Below, one piece after another: positions 61,805-64,000 of a DNA stretch of 64,000 nt; the first letter of the stretch is position 1; each line of letters begins with the position of its first letter. The position numbers and the translations under genes are program-made. Origin of the DNA: CAWIUB01 sp963839175 (GTDB lineage Bacteria; Actinomycetota; Actinomycetes; Mycobacteriales; Jatrophihabitantaceae). The notes below the pieces were generated by a model. It was not told where the DNA came from and made no database searches. It saw only the letters and a list, made by a program, of their open reading frames with translations. Where the stretch lies: positions 7,749 to 71,748 of the forward strand of contig CAWIUB010000048.1 in the NCBI GenBank assembly GCA_963839175.1. Direction: 5' to 3'.

Positions 61805-62278
61805 TCAGCGCTTCGTAATGATGGTCGTGGCCGGCAGCCTGAACCGGCGCTCGGCCCGGTGGGGCAGGTCGGCCCGGAGCCAGCGCGAGACGTGCCGGGG
61901 CAGCGTGGCCATGATGATCTCGTCGAACGCATGATCGCTGAACACCTTGTCCATGGCCTCGAGAGGATCGGGACTGCCGAGATCACCCTCGACGGGGACT
62001 CCCAGCCCATCGAGGTCAGCCAGCATCTCGTCGAGCCGTTGCCGGGCCTGCGCGCTCGCCTGCTCGTCGCTGGCGGGACGGCGGTAGTCCGTCATCCACC
62101 ACGTCATGCTCGGCTGGAGGGCCTCAGCCGCGGCCGCGGGCTCCGGATAGTTCGCCGCGGTGGTGTTCGGGACGAGCACGTAGAAGGAGCTTGGTCCCGC
62201 CTCAATCCGCTTGCGGAGCGCTTCCCGTAGCTCCGCACGCTGCAGGGTCTGGTTCGCGACGACAAGATATCTACGCAT
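61805..62278 (-). CDS. Universal-stress-like (UspA-fold) protein
   Basis: Protein of 157 residues with the alternating beta-alpha pattern of a UspA-like fold: RRYLVVANQTLQRAELREAL at the start, SSFYVLVPNTTAANYPEPAA near 30, VEGDLGSPDPLEAMDKVFSD near 97 and FDEIIMATLPRHVSRWLRAD near 118. The canonical G-2x-G-9x-G(S/T) ATP loop is not clear, so it is probably of the non-ATP-binding branch common in actinobacteria. ATG at 62278 has AGGTGG upstream. Confidence 0.75.
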   Translation of the reverse strand: MRRYLVVANQTLQRAELREALRKRIEAGPSSFYVLVPNTTAANYPEPAAAAEALQPSMTWWMTDYRRPASDEQASAQARQRLDEMLADLDGLGVPVEGDLGSPDPLEAMDKVFSDHAFDEIIMATLPRHVSRWLRADLPHRAERRFRLPATTIITKR

Positions 62279-62485
62279 GACGGCCACCTGCTTGGTCCTG
62301 GCCGGCGCTGGACGTCCGGTGCCAACTCAATGTATCCCGCGATGCGGACCTAGGTCTGTGCGAACTAGAGCTTTCCGGCGCAGCTGTCCTAGGTGGTGTC
62401 AGACAGGCCGCACGTCGGCAATGCCACTCACCTGGGATGCAATGCCACCGACCCAAACTCCGTCGACGCGTAACCGTGCACAAAT

Positions 62486-62735
62486 TCAGGCTTGGCGCGG
62501 TTGGCTGACCAGCTCGGCAAGCAATGCTGGGTCGACGTTGCCGCCGGAGACGACGGCGACCGTAGGACCGGCGGGCAAGCCAGGGTCAGCTCGGACACCT
62601 GGGCGCGCATTCCGTCGGCGATGGTGGCGTACCGCTGCTCGCCCATGTAGGCCGCGATGCGACCCGCGGCAAGGGAATCGCGGGCGTCCGGCGCCAGGTC
62701 GGGCTCCAGGAACTTGACGTGCCATCCGCCCCGAC
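62486..62735 (-). pseudogene. Threonine/serine dehydratase C-terminal remnant
   Basis: Two frames joined give RDSLAAGRIAAYMGEQRYAT, IADGMRAQVSELTLA and then LPAGPTVAVVSGGNVDPALL with AELVSQPRQA. This is the end of the catalytic domain of IlvA/TdcB-type dehydratases (ADG near the subunit interface, SGGNVD at the end). A frameshift separates the parts and the PLP-binding region is missing. Confidence 0.7.
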
Positions 62736-63006
62736 TGTCAAGCCGAGATCCGAGGCGAACGCGGCAGAATGCACCCTGCTCTTGTCAAGCAACCTCTTTC
62801 TCATCGTCGTCAGTGGCGGTGCCAAGCCTTTCGAGCCTTGTATGGTCGCATCCACTCTTCCCGATTGCGCTGGCAGTTCTCTACTTCGTTAATGAACTTG
62901 TCGGCCTCGAATCAATCGGGCAGCACGAGTCGAGGAGTTAGGTGCGGTTAGACTCGTCGGCCGGCGAGATGATCGCAGCGTCCCGCCGTCCAACCGAAGG
63001 AGCACC

Positions 63007-63465
63007 ATGACTACGCCCATGCCCGCGCAATCTCCCGCCCCGTCCGACGAGGATCTCACCGACCTCCTGAGCGAAATCCGCCTGCTGTTGCCCGGCACCC
63101 TGATCCTAGTGGCCTTCCTGATAGCCCTCCCGTTCAATTCGGGCTATACCCGGATCAGTCGGCTAGACAACGCGGTGTACGTGGCGACGTTCATATGCGC
63201 GTTGATCAGCCTGTTGCTATTCATCGCCCCGGCGGCCCAGCACCGGCTCATGAGCCCCTTGCCCGACCGGGCGGCCTTCAAGCGATCGGTCAACCGCCAG
63301 GTCATCATGGGGCTGGTGCCACTCTCAGCTGCGATTACCCTGGGTACGTACTTCGTGATCTCCGACGTAGTAAGCGACCTGGCCGCCGGGATTGTGGCCG
63401 GCATCGTGGGTCTGGCCATTACCCTGCTGTGGTGGGTCATCCCTTTGAGCAAACGGCGGCGCTGA
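63007..63465 (+). CDS. DUF6328-like membrane protein
   Basis: Protein of 152 residues with four membrane segments: LLPGTLILVAFLIALPF (28-45), AVYVATFICALISLLLFIAP (56-76), VIMGLVPLSAAITLGTYFVI (98-118) and AAGIVAGIVGLAITLLWWVI (126-146). The acidic start DEDLTDLLSEIRLLLPGTLI is typical of this actinobacterial family of unknown function. ATG at 63007 has AAGGAG just upstream. Confidence 0.8.
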   Translation: MTTPMPAQSPAPSDEDLTDLLSEIRLLLPGTLILVAFLIALPFNSGYTRISRLDNAVYVATFICALISLLLFIAPAAQHRLMSPLPDRAAFKRSVNRQVIMGLVPLSAAITLGTYFVISDVVSDLAAGIVAGIVGLAITLLWWVIPLSKRRR

Positions 63466-64000
63466 ACTCCTGGTTCTGCGAGAGGCATGCGGATATGACA
63501 ACGACGAGGATGGGTCGCGGGGTCCTCGATACCGCTTAGCCCTAAAGGAGCAGGGCTCGGTTCGGCCAGCTGGACTCGCGGCGCGTGAGCCTCGGTACAA
63601 TTTCTGAGGTGAATCCCTTCCATATCGCGACTTGTCGGCTCCCATTCTGGGAGTATCTTCCTCTAGAGTTTCGAGTCCAATTATCGGCCTTATCTGTCAC
63701 TTGTTGTGGCAAAGACCAGATGCGGCGAAAGGCGCCGAGCCGCATGTCATTCAAATCTGACGATATGGCTCGTGCCATAGCCTGCCATGCGAGCGACCAG
63801 TAGACACGACTGCCCACAAATCGATCGCGGAGGGATCTCCGTGGGGCTCTGGCCATTTTGTCCCGGCCGGATGCGCAGACCTCGAACCACGGGCGTCCGC
63901 CTCCGAGGCTCGGTTGTAACCGTAAGTCCGCGCCATTGCACTCGAAGCGCCTGGAAAGGAAGTCGCTGACGTGAGCTGCGTTACGCCACAGATTTCTTGA
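63466..64000. other. AT-richer right-edge stretch, no supported gene
   Basis: Base composition drops relative to neighbours. A 104-codon minus-strand frame (63856-63542) is open but matches nothing I know, and no RNA gene could be folded by eye. Confidence 0.35.

Noticed and set aside
63542..63856. A 104-codon minus-strand frame at the right edge
   Set aside because: No homology, no ribosome-binding site and atypical composition, so not called as a gene.

Overview
The window is high-GC DNA from an actinomycete (Actinomycetota). This is supported by many GTG starts, a metG-tatD-rpfB cluster with a resuscitation-promoting factor, an actinobacterial-type protein O-mannosyltransferase next to rsmI, leaderless promoters with TANNNT -10 boxes, and a HspR-type (HAIR) inverted repeat in front of lon. 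I cannot name the species. No rRNA, tRNA or CRISPR array was seen.

Layout. 1-15 kb is conserved chromosome: two tandem rpfB-type genes, tatD, metG and rsmI on the minus strand; then pmt, an acyl-CoA ligase, a winged-helix protein, a DUF3048 lipoprotein-like protein, lon, a PIG-L deacetylase and a methyltransferase. 15-26 kb is accessory metabolism (VOC protein, cytochrome P450, PHA synthase, tryptophanase, SMP-30 lactonase with a divergent TetR regulator, LLM flavin oxidoreductase) mixed with gene remnants. 26.4-34 kb is an insertion-sequence cluster (IS1634 and IS1182 types abutting, then an IS630 type). It surrounds a beheaded methyltransferase, a YdeI-like protein and a small HTH/Clp-N operon with a striking operator-promoter arrangement. 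34-37.7 kb holds a SigZ-like sigma factor divergent from an ArsI/CadI metalloenzyme, then a truncated ABC ATPase and a frameshifted flavin monooxygenase.

37.8-44.5 kb is a metabolic block on the minus strand: an acyl-CoA dehydrogenase, a complete fixABCX set (an ETF branch that includes electron-bifurcating members, plus its quinone oxidoreductase and ferredoxin) and a second PHA synthase. Together they suggest coupling of acyl-CoA oxidation to quinone and ferredoxin pools, with PHA storage nearby. 45-52 kb has a YceI protein, a frameshifted IS1380, and an O-methyltransferase/LuxR divergent pair split by a second IS1182 element. 53-59 kb holds a 5'-3' exonuclease and an ECF41-type regulon: the sigma factor, a carboxymuconolactone decarboxylase-family gene and wrbA. 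Each has an ECF41-like promoter that I could read directly. A TetR/SnoaL/NmrA cluster follows. 59.5-64 kb has a type II NADH dehydrogenase, a USP-like protein, a DUF6328 membrane protein, and stretches of decayed or empty DNA.

Most distinctive points: the ECF41 sigma factor with three matching promoters, one of them extending its reach to wrbA; the HTH/Clp-N operon whose two identical-type palindromes cover the -35 and -10; twin rpfB promoters sharing a 17-bp box at the same distance from the start; the FixABCX/acyl-CoA dehydrogenase/PHA synthase block; two unrelated IS1182 copies both bounded by CTAG; and about a dozen gene remnants.
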